A stretch of 64,000 nt of DNA from SIG440 sp045586925 (GTDB taxonomy: Bacteria; Bacillota; Clostridia; Monoglobales; Monoglobaceae), in assembly GCA_045586925.1 (NCBI GenBank), contig JAZNBG010000036.1, forward strand, positions 3,909 through 67,908, given 5' to 3'. The notes under the pieces are model-generated. The model searched no databases. It saw nothing but the letters and a program-made list of their open reading frames with translations, and was not told the DNA's origin. This document shows, piece after piece, positions 37,596 through 46,605 of the stretch; within the stretch, counting starts at the first letter, position 1, and the number at the start of each line of letters is the position of its first letter. The translations under genes were made by a program, and so were the position numbers.

Positions 37596-38681
37596 ATGAA
37601 AAGAATTGGAATTTTAACAGGCGGTGGAGATTGTCCGGGACTAAACCCTGTAATCCGTGCAGTGGTAAAAACTGCGATTGAAAAGTATGGTATGGCTGTT
37701 GTAGGGTTTAAAAACGGATATAAAGGCCTGTATAACAACGAAACAGTTGAATTGACTTTAGAAAATACATCAGGGATTTTGCCCAAGGGTGGAACAATAT
37801 TGTTCAGCTCTAATAAGGATAATCTTTTTGATTATCTTGTTCCTGATGAAAATGGTAATATGGTAAAGAAAAATGTTTCCCATATTGGCGTGGAAAATAT
37901 TAAAAAGAATAACATTGATGCAATGATAATTATTGGCGGTGATGGTACATTAACCAGCGGCAGAGATTTTGCACGACTGGGAGTTCCTGTTATCGGTGTT
38001 CCCAAAACCATTGATAACGATTTATCTTCTACAGATACAACCTTTGGATTTGATACAGCGGTAGGTGTTGCGGCAGAAGCATTGGACCGTATTCATACCA
38101 CAGCAGAATCTCACCACAGAATTATCACAGTAGAGATTATGGGCAGATATGCAGGCTTTTTGGGATTATCAGCAGGCATTGCAGGCGGTGCAGATGTTAT
38201 CTTGATCCCTGAAATTCCCTATGATATTAATAAAGTTTCAGAGCATATCAAGAAGAGAATCGCATCAGGTAAAGAATTCTCTGTAATTGCTGTTGCAGAG
38301 GGTGCAAAATCAATCACAGGTGAAGTAACAGTGCAGAAGATTATAGAAGGCAGTCCAGACCCTGTTCGTTTAGGAGGTATTGCTCAAAAAGTGGCAGAAG
38401 ATCTGGAACAGATGGTTGGTCTGGAGGCACGTGCTACAATTCTTGGCCATATCCAGAGAGGTGGTTCACCTTCGGCTGCAGACAGAATCCTATCTACCCG
38501 TTATGGTGTTGCAGCGGTTGAACTTGCAATAGCAGGTAAGTTTGGCAATATGGTTGCTTTAAGAGATAACAAAATGACCTATGCGTCATTGGAGGATGTT
38601 ATTGGTTGTAACAAAGCTGTTGACCCCGAGGGAGAATTGGTTCAGGCAGCAAAAGCAATTGGAATCTGTTTTGGAGATTAG
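37596..38681 (+). CDS. pfkA: 6-phosphofructokinase
   Basis: Makes fructose-1,6-bisphosphate from fructose-6-phosphate. Motifs: G-G-G-D-C-P-G-L-N near residue 9, G-G-D-G-T near residue 112, P-K-T-I-D-N-D near residue 132 (catalytic Asp in T-I-D), and M-G-R-Y-A-G near residue 178. In the family, Gly in G-G-D-G with Lys in P-K-T-I-D is the combination of the Streptomyces-type ATP enzymes, while pyrophosphate-dependent ones usually have Asp at the first position; so ATP is more likely, but not certain. Length 361 aa is normal for this branch. AAAAGGAAG precedes the ATG. It follows the ManA-ROK fusion, whose product it would use. Confidence 0.92.
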   Translation: MKRIGILTGGGDCPGLNPVIRAVVKTAIEKYGMAVVGFKNGYKGLYNNETVELTLENTSGILPKGGTILFSSNKDNLFDYLVPDENGNMVKKNVSHIGVENIKKNNIDAMIIIGGDGTLTSGRDFARLGVPVIGVPKTIDNDLSSTDTTFGFDTAVGVAAEALDRIHTTAESHHRIITVEIMGRYAGFLGLSAGIAGGADVILIPEIPYDINKVSEHIKKRIASGKEFSVIAVAEGAKSITGEVTVQKIIEGSPDPVRLGGIAQKVAEDLEQMVGLEARATILGHIQRGGSPSAADRILSTRYGVAAVELAIAGKFGNMVALRDNKMTYASLEDVIGCNKAVDPEGELVQAAKAIGICFGD

Positions 38682-40211
38682 TTGCATATTACAATAAATT
38701 GGATGGATGTGCATAAAATGATAAACAAAAGCATTGATAAGTTAATATCATATGGTTTGCTTACAAGTCTTATAGAAGAATGTGATGTAATATATGTACG
38801 CAACAAAATTCTTACAAGACTTGGACTTACTACATATGAAAAAACAAATGAAATCTGTAGTTCAATTAGTGAATTGGGCGAGATACTAAATGATATAACA
38901 GATTTTGCAGTAGAAAAAGGATTGATTGAAGATAGCTTCATATATAGAGATATTTTCGACACTGAAATTATGGATATTCTGACACCGTATCCGTCAGCGG
39001 TTATAAAGACTTTTAATGAAAAGTATAAAATAAGTCCTAAAGAGGCGACAGACTATTTCTATGAGTTGTCTTGCAATAACAATTATATTCGTAGGGATAG
39101 GATAAAAAAGGATATAAAATGGAACATAGATTCTGAGTATGGTGAAATAGAAATTACGATTAACTGTTCAAAACCGGAAAAAGATCCAAAGGCGATAGCT
39201 GCTGCAAAGCTTCAGAAACAGTCATCCTATCCAAAATGTCAGCTTTGTGTTGAAAACGAGGGGTATGGTGGAAGAATAAATCACCCTGCAAGACAAAACC
39301 ATAGAATTATACCTGTTCAAATATGCGGTGAACAGTGGGGATTTCAATATTCTCCTTATGTTTATTATAATGAGCATTGTATTCTTCTTAATGCAAAGCA
39401 TACACCTATGGTAATTGATAAGACAGTTTTTTCAAAATTGCTTGATTTTATCAAGCAGTTTCCGCATTACATTATAGGCTCAAATGCAGATTTGCCAATT
39501 GTTGGCGGTTCAATTTTAACACATGAGCATTTTCAGGGCGGTAATCATATTTTTGCAATGCACAGAGCAGAAAGTGAAAAGTTTTATGATATAAATGGCT
39601 TTGAAGATGTTGAAATCAGCCGATTAAAATGGCCAATGTCGGTTATCAGGTTAAAGAGTGAGAATAAAGATAAGATTATAGAATTATCTGACAAAATCCT
39701 TAATAGTTGGAGAAACTACTCCGATGAAGATGCGTTTATCTTTGCTAATACAGACGGTGAACCGCATAATACAATTACACCGATTGCAAGTATGGTTGAT
39801 GGTAAATACATAATGGATTTGGTGTTAAGAAATAATATCACAACCCAAGAACATACTTTGGGGGTATATCATCCTCATAAAGAGCTTCATAATATCAAGA
39901 AAGAAAATATTGGTTTAATTGAGGTTATGGGACTAGCTGTTTTACCTTCAAGACTTGTTGAAGAAATGGATGCGGTTGCCAAAGCACTTATAAGCGGTGC
40001 GGATATGAGCAAAAATGAAAAGACAAAAGCTCATAAAGAATGGGCTGAAATTGTTAAAAATAACCATCCTGAAATCACTGATAATAATGCAAATGATATT
40101 TTAAGACAGGAAATAGGAAAAACTTTTGTTAAAGTTCTTGAACACGCAGGTGTATATAAGCGTAATCAAGCAGGAATGGATGCTTTTGATAAGTTCGTAA
40201 ATCAAGTATAA
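38682..40211 (+). CDS. galT: Galactose-1-phosphate uridylyltransferase, family 2
   Basis: Exchanges UMP between UDP-glucose and galactose-1-phosphate in the Leloir pathway. The length (about 500 aa) and motifs fit the Firmicute-type GalT: V-I-Y-V-R-N near the start, C-Q-L-C metal-type Cys pair near residue 185, and T-H-E-H-F-Q-G-G-N-H near residue 286 (the HIT-like catalytic region). Three starts are possible: TTG 38682 (abutting the pfk stop), ATG 38703 or ATG 38718. The last gives the N-terminus most like the family, and none has a strong ribosome binding site. It is followed at once by a galK relic, so the old operon was galT-galK. Confidence 0.9.
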   Translation: MHITINWMDVHKMINKSIDKLISYGLLTSLIEECDVIYVRNKILTRLGLTTYEKTNEICSSISELGEILNDITDFAVEKGLIEDSFIYRDIFDTEIMDILTPYPSAVIKTFNEKYKISPKEATDYFYELSCNNNYIRRDRIKKDIKWNIDSEYGEIEITINCSKPEKDPKAIAAAKLQKQSSYPKCQLCVENEGYGGRINHPARQNHRIIPVQICGEQWGFQYSPYVYYNEHCILLNAKHTPMVIDKTVFSKLLDFIKQFPHYIIGSNADLPIVGGSILTHEHFQGGNHIFAMHRAESEKFYDINGFEDVEISRLKWPMSVIRLKSENKDKIIELSDKILNSWRNYSDEDAFIFANTDGEPHNTITPIASMVDGKYIMDLVLRNNITTQEHTLGVYHPHKELHNIKKENIGLIEVMGLAVLPSRLVEEMDAVAKALISGADMSKNEKTKAHKEWAEIVKNNHPEITDNNANDILRQEIGKTFVKVLEHAGVYKRNQAGMDAFDKFVNQV

Positions 40212-40224
40212 GTAGGTGGTTTGT

Positions 40225-40380
40225 ATGACAATTCAAGATATGAAGAAAATGTTTTTAGAAGTTTATGGCGGCGATGATTCGGAACTTCGTATATTTGAAT
40301 CACCGGGCAGAGTTAATCTTATAGGTGAGCACATTGCCTATATGTTTGTCTTAATACAATTTGTAATCCGAGGTTATTAA
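40225..40380 (+). pseudogene. galK: Galactokinase remnant
   Basis: A 51-codon frame starts 13 bases after galT behind AGGTGG. It contains S-P-G-R-V-N-L-I-G-E-H, the galactokinase N-terminal signature, but the following H-T-D-Y block is damaged (H-I-A-Y) and a stop comes 13 codons later. A further stretch in the next frame (about 40367-40451) may be more of the same relic. The ATP-binding and C-terminal parts are gone. Confidence 0.75.
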
Positions 40381-40831
40381 AAATCAATGAAGAATTTGAC
40401 CTTGACTATATGGCGAAGTATGTTGTAGTTATTGACAAAAAACACATCTAAAACAAAAGTAGATAATGAGGATGTTAATGTTCTTAAAGTAAAAGAAATA
40501 GTTATAACAAATTTTTATTATCAAAACGAGGGGTTTGATGATAGAAGATTTGAAGATTTGACTTTTGGCGGGAAGCTAAAATCTATAATTGCTTTGTTTG
40601 TGCCAAAATTTAGATTGCAGATGCAATGTTTTTTAGCTCTAACATAACACGAGCTCTTCGTGAAATTTTGTTGCATCTAAACCTTATGTGTTGCAATTGC
40701 TAAAACCCTATCTAATAATACCGCCGAGGTCAATTTTTGTGATAATTGCAGAAATGAAAATAGGTTTTTGTGAAACTTTAACAAATTGAAATATTTATTA
40801 CTTTGATAAAACTTTTTTAGGAGATGAAAAA
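40381..40831 (+). other. Non-coding, probably decayed galK DNA
   Basis: Short open stretches in shifting frames (for example 40432-40647) show no recognisable motif and no ribosome binding site. I read it as eroded coding sequence between the galK start and the pyrophosphatase. The last 30 bases carry the pyrophosphatase ribosome binding site (AGGAGATG). Confidence 0.5.
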
Positions 40832-42916
40832 ATGGACAGACTAATTGTTATCTTAACATTTGCGAGTTCTCTAATTGCAATAATATTCGCTATATGGACA
40901 GCTTGCAGGGTGGTTCGCTTTTCTGAGGGAACAGACATGATGAAGAAAATTTCGTCATCTATAAGGACAGGAGCGAATGCGTACCTTAAACGTCAGTACA
41001 AAATTGTAGTAATTTTCTTTGCTATTATGTTTATCGTGCTTAGCATACTGGCATTCTTTAGATTTCTTACACCGTATATGCCTTTTGCGTTTATCACGGG
41101 TGGCTTTTTCTCGGCACTTTCGGGATATATTGGAATGAAGATAGCGACATTGGCAAATTCCAGAACGGCCAATGCCTGTCAAAAAGGTCTCAACCGAGGT
41201 CTTAGAGTTGCTTTTTCGGCAGGATGCGTAATGGGATTTACAGTTGTAGGTCTTGGCCTTTTTGATATGTCGATGTGGTTCTTTCTTTTAAAGTTTGTAT
41301 TCAATCTTTCAAATGAAGTTATTTCAAATGCGATGCTTACATTTGGTATGGGTGCATCAACTATGGCGCTTTTTGCACGTGTTGGTGGCGGTATATTTAC
41401 AAAGGCTGCAGATGTGGGGGCTGATCTTGTAGGTAAGGTTGAGGCTGGTATTCCTGAAGATGATCCGCGAAACCCTGCTGTTATAGCGGACAATGTTGGC
41501 GACAATGTTGGTGATGTCGCAGGTATGGGAGCAGACTTGTATGAATCATATGTAGGATCTATAATTTCTTCTTGTGCACTTGGTGTTGCTGCGTTACATT
41601 CTATGCAGGCCATGGCACTCCCAATGCTTATCGCAGCGTTAGGTGTTGTGTGTTCGGTAGTAGGAACATTTTTTGTAAAGACAAAGGAAAATGCATCGCA
41701 GAAACAACTTCTTGGTGCACTTTCAAAGGGTACAAATTTTTCTGCTATTCTTATCGCGGTATTAACTTTACCAATGATATATTTTATTCTTGGTAAAGAA
41801 TATTGGACGGTGTATTTTGCAATATTTGCAGGTCTTATAGCAGGTGTTTTTATTGGACTAGCTACAGAGTATTTTACATCTGATAGTTATAAACCCACCA
41901 AGAGACTTGCAGCTACATCACAAACTGGTACAGCTACTATTATTATAAGCGGTTTATCCGTGGGTATGCTTTCTACACTTATTCCTATGGTAATTGTGGC
42001 TATATGTATACTTGTCGCTTACTTTGTTTCAGGCGGAGCAACAAGCCCTTCTATGGGTCTTTATGGGATATCCCTTGCGTCTGTGGGAATGCTTTCTACT
42101 CTTGGTATAACTCTGGCAACAGATGCATACGGCCCTGTTGCTGATAATGCGGGAGGAATAGCCGAAATGGCCGGTCTTGATAAAACTGTAAGAGAGAGGA
42201 CAGATGCTCTTGATTCTCTTGGAAATACAACAGCTGCTACCGGTAAAGGTTTTGCTATCGGATCAGCTGCACTTACAGCGCTAGCTCTTATGGCATCATA
42301 TGTTGATAAAGTACATACTATTGAAGGCGGAAGTGAAGCAATTTCGAATCTTAGCATAACCAATCCTACTGTTTTGGTTGGATTGTTTGTTGGTGCTTGT
42401 TTACCATTTGTATTTGCGGCACTTACAATGAATTCAGTGGGTAGGGCTGCCCAGAGTGTTGTTATGGAAGTTAGAAGACAATTTGAACAAATAAAAGGTC
42501 TTATGACAGGGGAAGCAGAAGCAGATTATGCAAGTTGTGTTGATCTTTGTACAAAATCAAGTCTTCGTGAAATGATACTACCAACTATCGTTGCGATTAT
42601 TGTGCCGATAGTTGTAGGTTTGGTTTTAGGATGCACTGGTGTAGTTGGAATGCTTGCAGGTGCTACGGTATCAGGATTTTTAATGGCTATATTTATGTCC
42701 AATTCGGGCGGAACTTGGGATAACGCAAAGAAATATATTGAAAGCGGTGCTTATGACGGGAAAGGATCTGAAAATCATAAAGCGGCGGTAGTAGGTGATA
42801 CAGTTGGGGATCCATTCAAGGATACATCGGGCCCAGCAATAAATATTCTTATTAAGTTATTGTCAATGGTTTCAATAGTATTTGCGGCGATAATAATTAA
42901 ATATTCGTTACTATAA
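40832..42916 (+). CDS. hppA: K+-dependent membrane-bound ion-translocating pyrophosphatase
   Basis: Splits pyrophosphate and pumps Na+ or H+ across the membrane. About 16 membrane helices over 694 residues. The substrate motif D-V-G-A-D-L-V-G-K-V-E near residue 193 and D-N-V-G-D-N-V-G-D near residue 218 are intact, and the C-terminal half has G-D-T-V-G-D-P-F-K-D. The G-N-T-T-A-A-T-G-K-G motif has Ala where K+-independent enzymes have Lys, which marks the K+-dependent class; the pumped ion cannot be decided. It uses pyrophosphate from biosynthesis, including the UDP-sugar steps that GalT links to. Its place among sugar genes suggests energy saving during glycan growth. Confidence 0.95.
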   Translation: MDRLIVILTFASSLIAIIFAIWTACRVVRFSEGTDMMKKISSSIRTGANAYLKRQYKIVVIFFAIMFIVLSILAFFRFLTPYMPFAFITGGFFSALSGYIGMKIATLANSRTANACQKGLNRGLRVAFSAGCVMGFTVVGLGLFDMSMWFFLLKFVFNLSNEVISNAMLTFGMGASTMALFARVGGGIFTKAADVGADLVGKVEAGIPEDDPRNPAVIADNVGDNVGDVAGMGADLYESYVGSIISSCALGVAALHSMQAMALPMLIAALGVVCSVVGTFFVKTKENASQKQLLGALSKGTNFSAILIAVLTLPMIYFILGKEYWTVYFAIFAGLIAGVFIGLATEYFTSDSYKPTKRLAATSQTGTATIIISGLSVGMLSTLIPMVIVAICILVAYFVSGGATSPSMGLYGISLASVGMLSTLGITLATDAYGPVADNAGGIAEMAGLDKTVRERTDALDSLGNTTAATGKGFAIGSAALTALALMASYVDKVHTIEGGSEAISNLSITNPTVLVGLFVGACLPFVFAALTMNSVGRAAQSVVMEVRRQFEQIKGLMTGEAEADYASCVDLCTKSSLREMILPTIVAIIVPIVVGLVLGCTGVVGMLAGATVSGFLMAIFMSNSGGTWDNAKKYIESGAYDGKGSENHKAAVVGDTVGDPFKDTSGPAINILIKLLSMVSIVFAAIIIKYSLL

Positions 42917-42992
42917 CAGTAAACGGTAAAATTTGTATTTTTCCTTGTAAGTATAAAACTAAAAAATTAATTAAAATAAGGTACTTAATTTT

Positions 42993-44241
42993 ATGAACAG
43001 ATACGAAAGCGCAAAAGAATTATATGCAAAAATCGGAGTTGATACCGATTTAGCTATTGAAAAGCTAAAAAATATACCCGTGTCGCTTCATTGCTGGCAA
43101 GGAGACAATGTTAAAGGGCTTTGATACAGATGGACCTTTAACGGGTGGAATTCAGACAACGGGAAACTATCCTGGCAGAGCCAGAACTCCCGAGGAATTA
43201 ATGCAGGATATGGATAAGGTTATGTCTCTTTGTCCTGGTAAAAAGAAACTGAATGTACACGCCTGCTATGCAATTTTTGAAGGTGGTTTTGTTGACAGAG
43301 ATAAACTTTAACCAAAGCATTTTCAAAAGTGGGTTGACTTTGCAAAAGAAAGGAATATGGGTATTGACTTTAACCCCACATTTTTCTCACATCCAAAGGT
43401 AAAAGATGGTCTGACTCTTTCAAGTCCTGATGAAGATACAAGAAGGTTCTGGATAGAACACGGCAAGGCTTGTATCAGAATATCACAATATTTTGCAGAG
43501 CAGACAGGTGTTCCCTGTGTTATGAATATCTGGACAGGTGACGGATATAAGGATATTCCTGCAGACAGACTTGGACCCAGAATGAGATATAAGGAATCTG
43601 TTGAAGAAATCCTTTCTGAGTCATTTGATAAAAACCTTGTTAAGCCTTGTGTTGAATCAAAGGTATTTGGTATCGGTGTTGAAGCCTTTACATCAGGTAG
43701 TGCAGAATTTGCCCTTACATTTGCGGCAACACACGAAGGATGTTTGCCACTTATGGATAACGGACATTATCATCCAACTGAAGTTGTTTCCGATAAAATC
43801 CCCGCACTTCTTTGTTTCTTCCCCGAGATTGCATTACATATCACAAGACCAATCCGTTGGGACAGTGACCATGTAGTATTATTTGATGATGAAACAAGGG
43901 AAATGGCAAAGGAAATTGTGAGATGTGACGCACTTGACAGAGTTTATATGGCGCTTGACTATTTTGATGCAAGCATAAACAGAATTTCGGCATGGACAAT
44001 GGGCTTCAGAAACTGGCAGAAGGCACTTCTTAATGCTCTTTGTACACCGAATGAATTACTGACAAAGTTACAGAATAATAACGAACTTACAGAACTTCAG
44101 GTGTTTCAGGATGAAATGAAGACTATGCCTTTCGGTGATATCTGGGATGAATACTGCAGACAATGCGGTGTGAAAGCAGACAGAGAATGGTTTGAAGATG
44201 TTAAAGAATATGAAAACGAAGTTTTAAATGAAAGATGCTAA
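42993..44241 (+). pseudogene. rhaA: Second L-rhamnose isomerase copy, inactivated
   Basis: Closely matches the copy at 34358 along its whole length but is broken twice. An extra G at about 43109-43111 (AAAGGG for AAAGG) shifts the frame and leads straight to TGA, and further on a Glu codon has become TAA (43309-43311). One codon is also missing near 43283. Downstream of 43312 the frame is open again to the normal end, with intact metal-site motifs, and could give only an N-terminally truncated 294-aa protein from ATG 43357. Several stretches are identical to copy 1 (for example around 44060-44140), which hints at recent duplication or gene conversion. The ribosome binding site is also weak. 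Confidence 0.88.
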
Positions 44242-44271
44242 ATCGCAGGAAGGATAATTTGGTTAATAAAA

Positions 44272-46164
44272 ATGAAGCCATTAAAATTAACACCTGCCTA
44301 TAAGGATTATATCTGGGGCGGAACAAAATTAAAAACTAAATATGGTAAAAAAACAGACATTTCACCCGTTGCCGAAAGCTGGGAACTCAGTTGCCACAGA
44401 GACGGCTTGAGCACAATTTGCGGCGGTGAATTTAACGGCAAAACACTTGCATCTGTTATAGAGAAATATCCTGATGTGCTTGGAACATATTGCAAAAGCA
44501 ATGAATTGCCGATTCTTATAAAATTTATTGATGCGGCAGATGATTTAAGTGTTCAGGTACACCCAAATGATGAGCAGGCAAAGGAATGGGAAAACCAGAA
44601 CGGCAAAACCGAACTGTGGTATGTTGTTGAGGCTGAAAAGGGTGCTAAAATAACATTCGGTGTATCAGAGGATATTGACAAAGCAGACCTTGAAAAAGCA
44701 ATAGAGAATAAATGCTTTGAGAGTATACTTAATACTGTTGATGCAAAAAAAGGCGATGTATTCTTTGTAGAGGCAGGTACAATTCACGCCATAGGCAAGG
44801 GAAACATTATAGCCGAAATTCAGCAGAACTCAAATGTTACATACAGATTATATGACTACGGCAGAAAAGGCAAATACGGCAAAGAAAGAGAACTGCATAT
44901 CGAAAAAGGTGTTAAATCATCAAACTGCAAAAAGATTAATGCAAGAAGAATACCCCTTTGCTCTGACGGAACAAGACTTTTAGGCAGTTGTGAGTATTTT
45001 GCTGGAAAAGAAATCAAGTTAAAGGGCAGTAAAATCTTCATTGCAGACGAAAAGAGCTACCACGCACTTACTGTAACAGAAGGTGAGGCAGAACTTTCGT
45101 GCGAAGGATATGCTGAAACCCTGACAGCCGGACAAACTGTATTTATCCCTGCAAATTTGGGAGCGTATACATTATCAGGAAAAGCCACAATATTACTTAC
45201 AACAAATCAGCCAAAGTATTATGTCGGTATAGATCTTGGCGGAACAAATATTGCAGCTGCAGTAGTTGATGAATATGGCACAATTTACGGACGCTCAAAA
45301 AGAAAGACCAAGGCATCAAGATTCTATAATGAAATTTTTGATGATATGGCAGAGTGTGCAAAAGAGGCGGCAATAGAAAGCGGATTGAACTTTGAAACTG
45401 ACATTGAGGCAGTTGGTATAGGGTGTCCTGGTGCAATTAACACCAAAGACGGCATAGTAGAATTTTCAAACAACCTTGGGTTTTATGATGTACCAATCGT
45501 TGAATATATGCAAAAAGCACTTTTAAAGAAAATCTATGTTGAGAATGATGCAAATGCGGCTGCCTGGGGCGAGTTTTTAGCAGGATGTGGTAAGAATACA
45601 AACAATATGGTTATGATTACCCTTGGTACAGGTGTAGGCAGCGGTATTGTCGAAAATGGTCGCCTGATTCGTGGTGCATACGGCAAGGGTGCAGAAATCG
45701 GACATATGGTGTTACAGTTTAATGGTGAAAAATGTACTTGCGGACGAAAAGGTTGCTTTGAAGCATACGCATCGGCAACTGCCTTGATTAAGCAAACAGA
45801 AAAGGCTATGCATGAAAACTATGATAGCGAAATGTGGGATATATGCAACAACAAGATATCAAATATAGATGGACAAACTGCGTTTAAGGCAAAAGACGAA
45901 AGTGCAAAGAATGTTGTTAACACCTACCTTGGATATCTTGCAGAAGGTGTTGTAAATATTGTAAATATATTTCAGCCTGAGATTGTATGTATAGGCGGCG
46001 GAATAAGCCACGAAGGAGAAAAAATTCTTGTACCTGTCAAAAAGATGATTAAAAACAAATCATTTGCCCGTTTTGGTGCGAAGCAATCAATGGTGTGCCT
46101 TGCCACTCTTAAGAATGATGCAGGTATAATCGGTGCGGCGCTTTTATGGAAAAATGAAATATAA
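44272..46164 (+). CDS. Fusion of mannose-6-phosphate isomerase and ROK kinase, copy 2
   Basis: Same length (630 aa) and domain order as copy 1 at 35639, with scattered substitutions. The isomerase zinc ligands are kept (Q-V-H-P-N-D, A-G-T-I-H-A-I). The ROK half has the canonical phosphate loop D-L-G-G-T-N, the catalytic V-E-N-D-A-N, and the C-T-C-G-R-K-G-C zinc motif, so it looks fully functional. It starts 30 bases after the dead rhaA copy, with the same distant AGGAAGG and the same overlapping leader ORF as copy 1. If the Cys in copy 1's loop harms activity, this copy may be the working kinase. Confidence 0.9.
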   Translation: MKPLKLTPAYKDYIWGGTKLKTKYGKKTDISPVAESWELSCHRDGLSTICGGEFNGKTLASVIEKYPDVLGTYCKSNELPILIKFIDAADDLSVQVHPNDEQAKEWENQNGKTELWYVVEAEKGAKITFGVSEDIDKADLEKAIENKCFESILNTVDAKKGDVFFVEAGTIHAIGKGNIIAEIQQNSNVTYRLYDYGRKGKYGKERELHIEKGVKSSNCKKINARRIPLCSDGTRLLGSCEYFAGKEIKLKGSKIFIADEKSYHALTVTEGEAELSCEGYAETLTAGQTVFIPANLGAYTLSGKATILLTTNQPKYYVGIDLGGTNIAAAVVDEYGTIYGRSKRKTKASRFYNEIFDDMAECAKEAAIESGLNFETDIEAVGIGCPGAINTKDGIVEFSNNLGFYDVPIVEYMQKALLKKIYVENDANAAAWGEFLAGCGKNTNNMVMITLGTGVGSGIVENGRLIRGAYGKGAEIGHMVLQFNGEKCTCGRKGCFEAYASATALIKQTEKAMHENYDSEMWDICNNKISNIDGQTAFKAKDESAKNVVNTYLGYLAEGVVNIVNIFQPEIVCIGGGISHEGEKILVPVKKMIKNKSFARFGAKQSMVCLATLKNDAGIIGAALLWKNEI

Positions 46165-46184
46165 AGTTGTGTAGAAAGTTTATT

Positions 46185-46371
46185 TAGTATTTATATATCA
46201 GTTTTTCTGTTAAATGTTATTACAAAATCCATCCCCACATCTAACAGGAAAAGCGATAATATAAATAAATGACATCATGGTAATGACATAAATCACATCC
46301 TACCGATACAGTATTCGGCTACTGTATTGGGTAAGGGCACCTCTTTTTGCCTAGTAGGGAGGTGCCCTTAT
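46185..46371 (+). repeat. 187-bp structured dispersed repeat, copy A
   Basis: Closely similar to 48052-48240. It starts with TAGTATTTATATATC and contains three hairpins: an outer CTGTTA/TAACAG pair, an 8-bp stem with loop TTCGGC (46306-46327), and an 11-bp stem AAGGGCACCTC/GAGGTGCCCTT (46333-46369). No T-run follows, so it is not a plain terminator. No coding potential. It may be a structured RNA or a small non-autonomous mobile element. Confidence 0.75.
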
Positions 46372-46528
46372 GTATGGACAACCTCAGTACTTTGTGTTTT
46401 ACCACACAAATGTAACTTGACAACCACAATATGTTGTGGTACATTGTGGTTAATAATGAATTTATGCGTGGGGTTTCCGAGGTTGAAAAAGTTCAATCAT
46501 AGCATACTAGATGTCGTGATTGTAATTA

Positions 46529-46583
46529 AAACTGACTGAAATCCTCTGCCCATTTTCAGCGGCATAGCATCCGTCAGTTTTTT
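46529..46583 (+). terminator. Probable intrinsic terminator
   Basis: AAACTGAC (46529-46536) pairs with GTCAGTTT (46573-46580), enclosing a smaller TGAAA/TTTTCA stem, and a T6 run ends at 46583. The large loop lowers certainty. It would end transcripts from the sugar operon before the uronate isomerase relic. Confidence 0.5.
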
Positions 46584-46605
46584 ATATTTTTGTCTTTATA
46601 TTGAA

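Noticed and set aside
40432..40647. 71-aa ORF between galK relic and hppA
   Set aside because: No ribosome binding site, no motif, and it lies in DNA that looks like eroded coding sequence.
43105..43311. Programmed frameshift in the second rhaA
   Set aside because: A separate nonsense codon and a codon deletion lie just downstream, and copy 1 has neither the slip nor the stop; decay is simpler.
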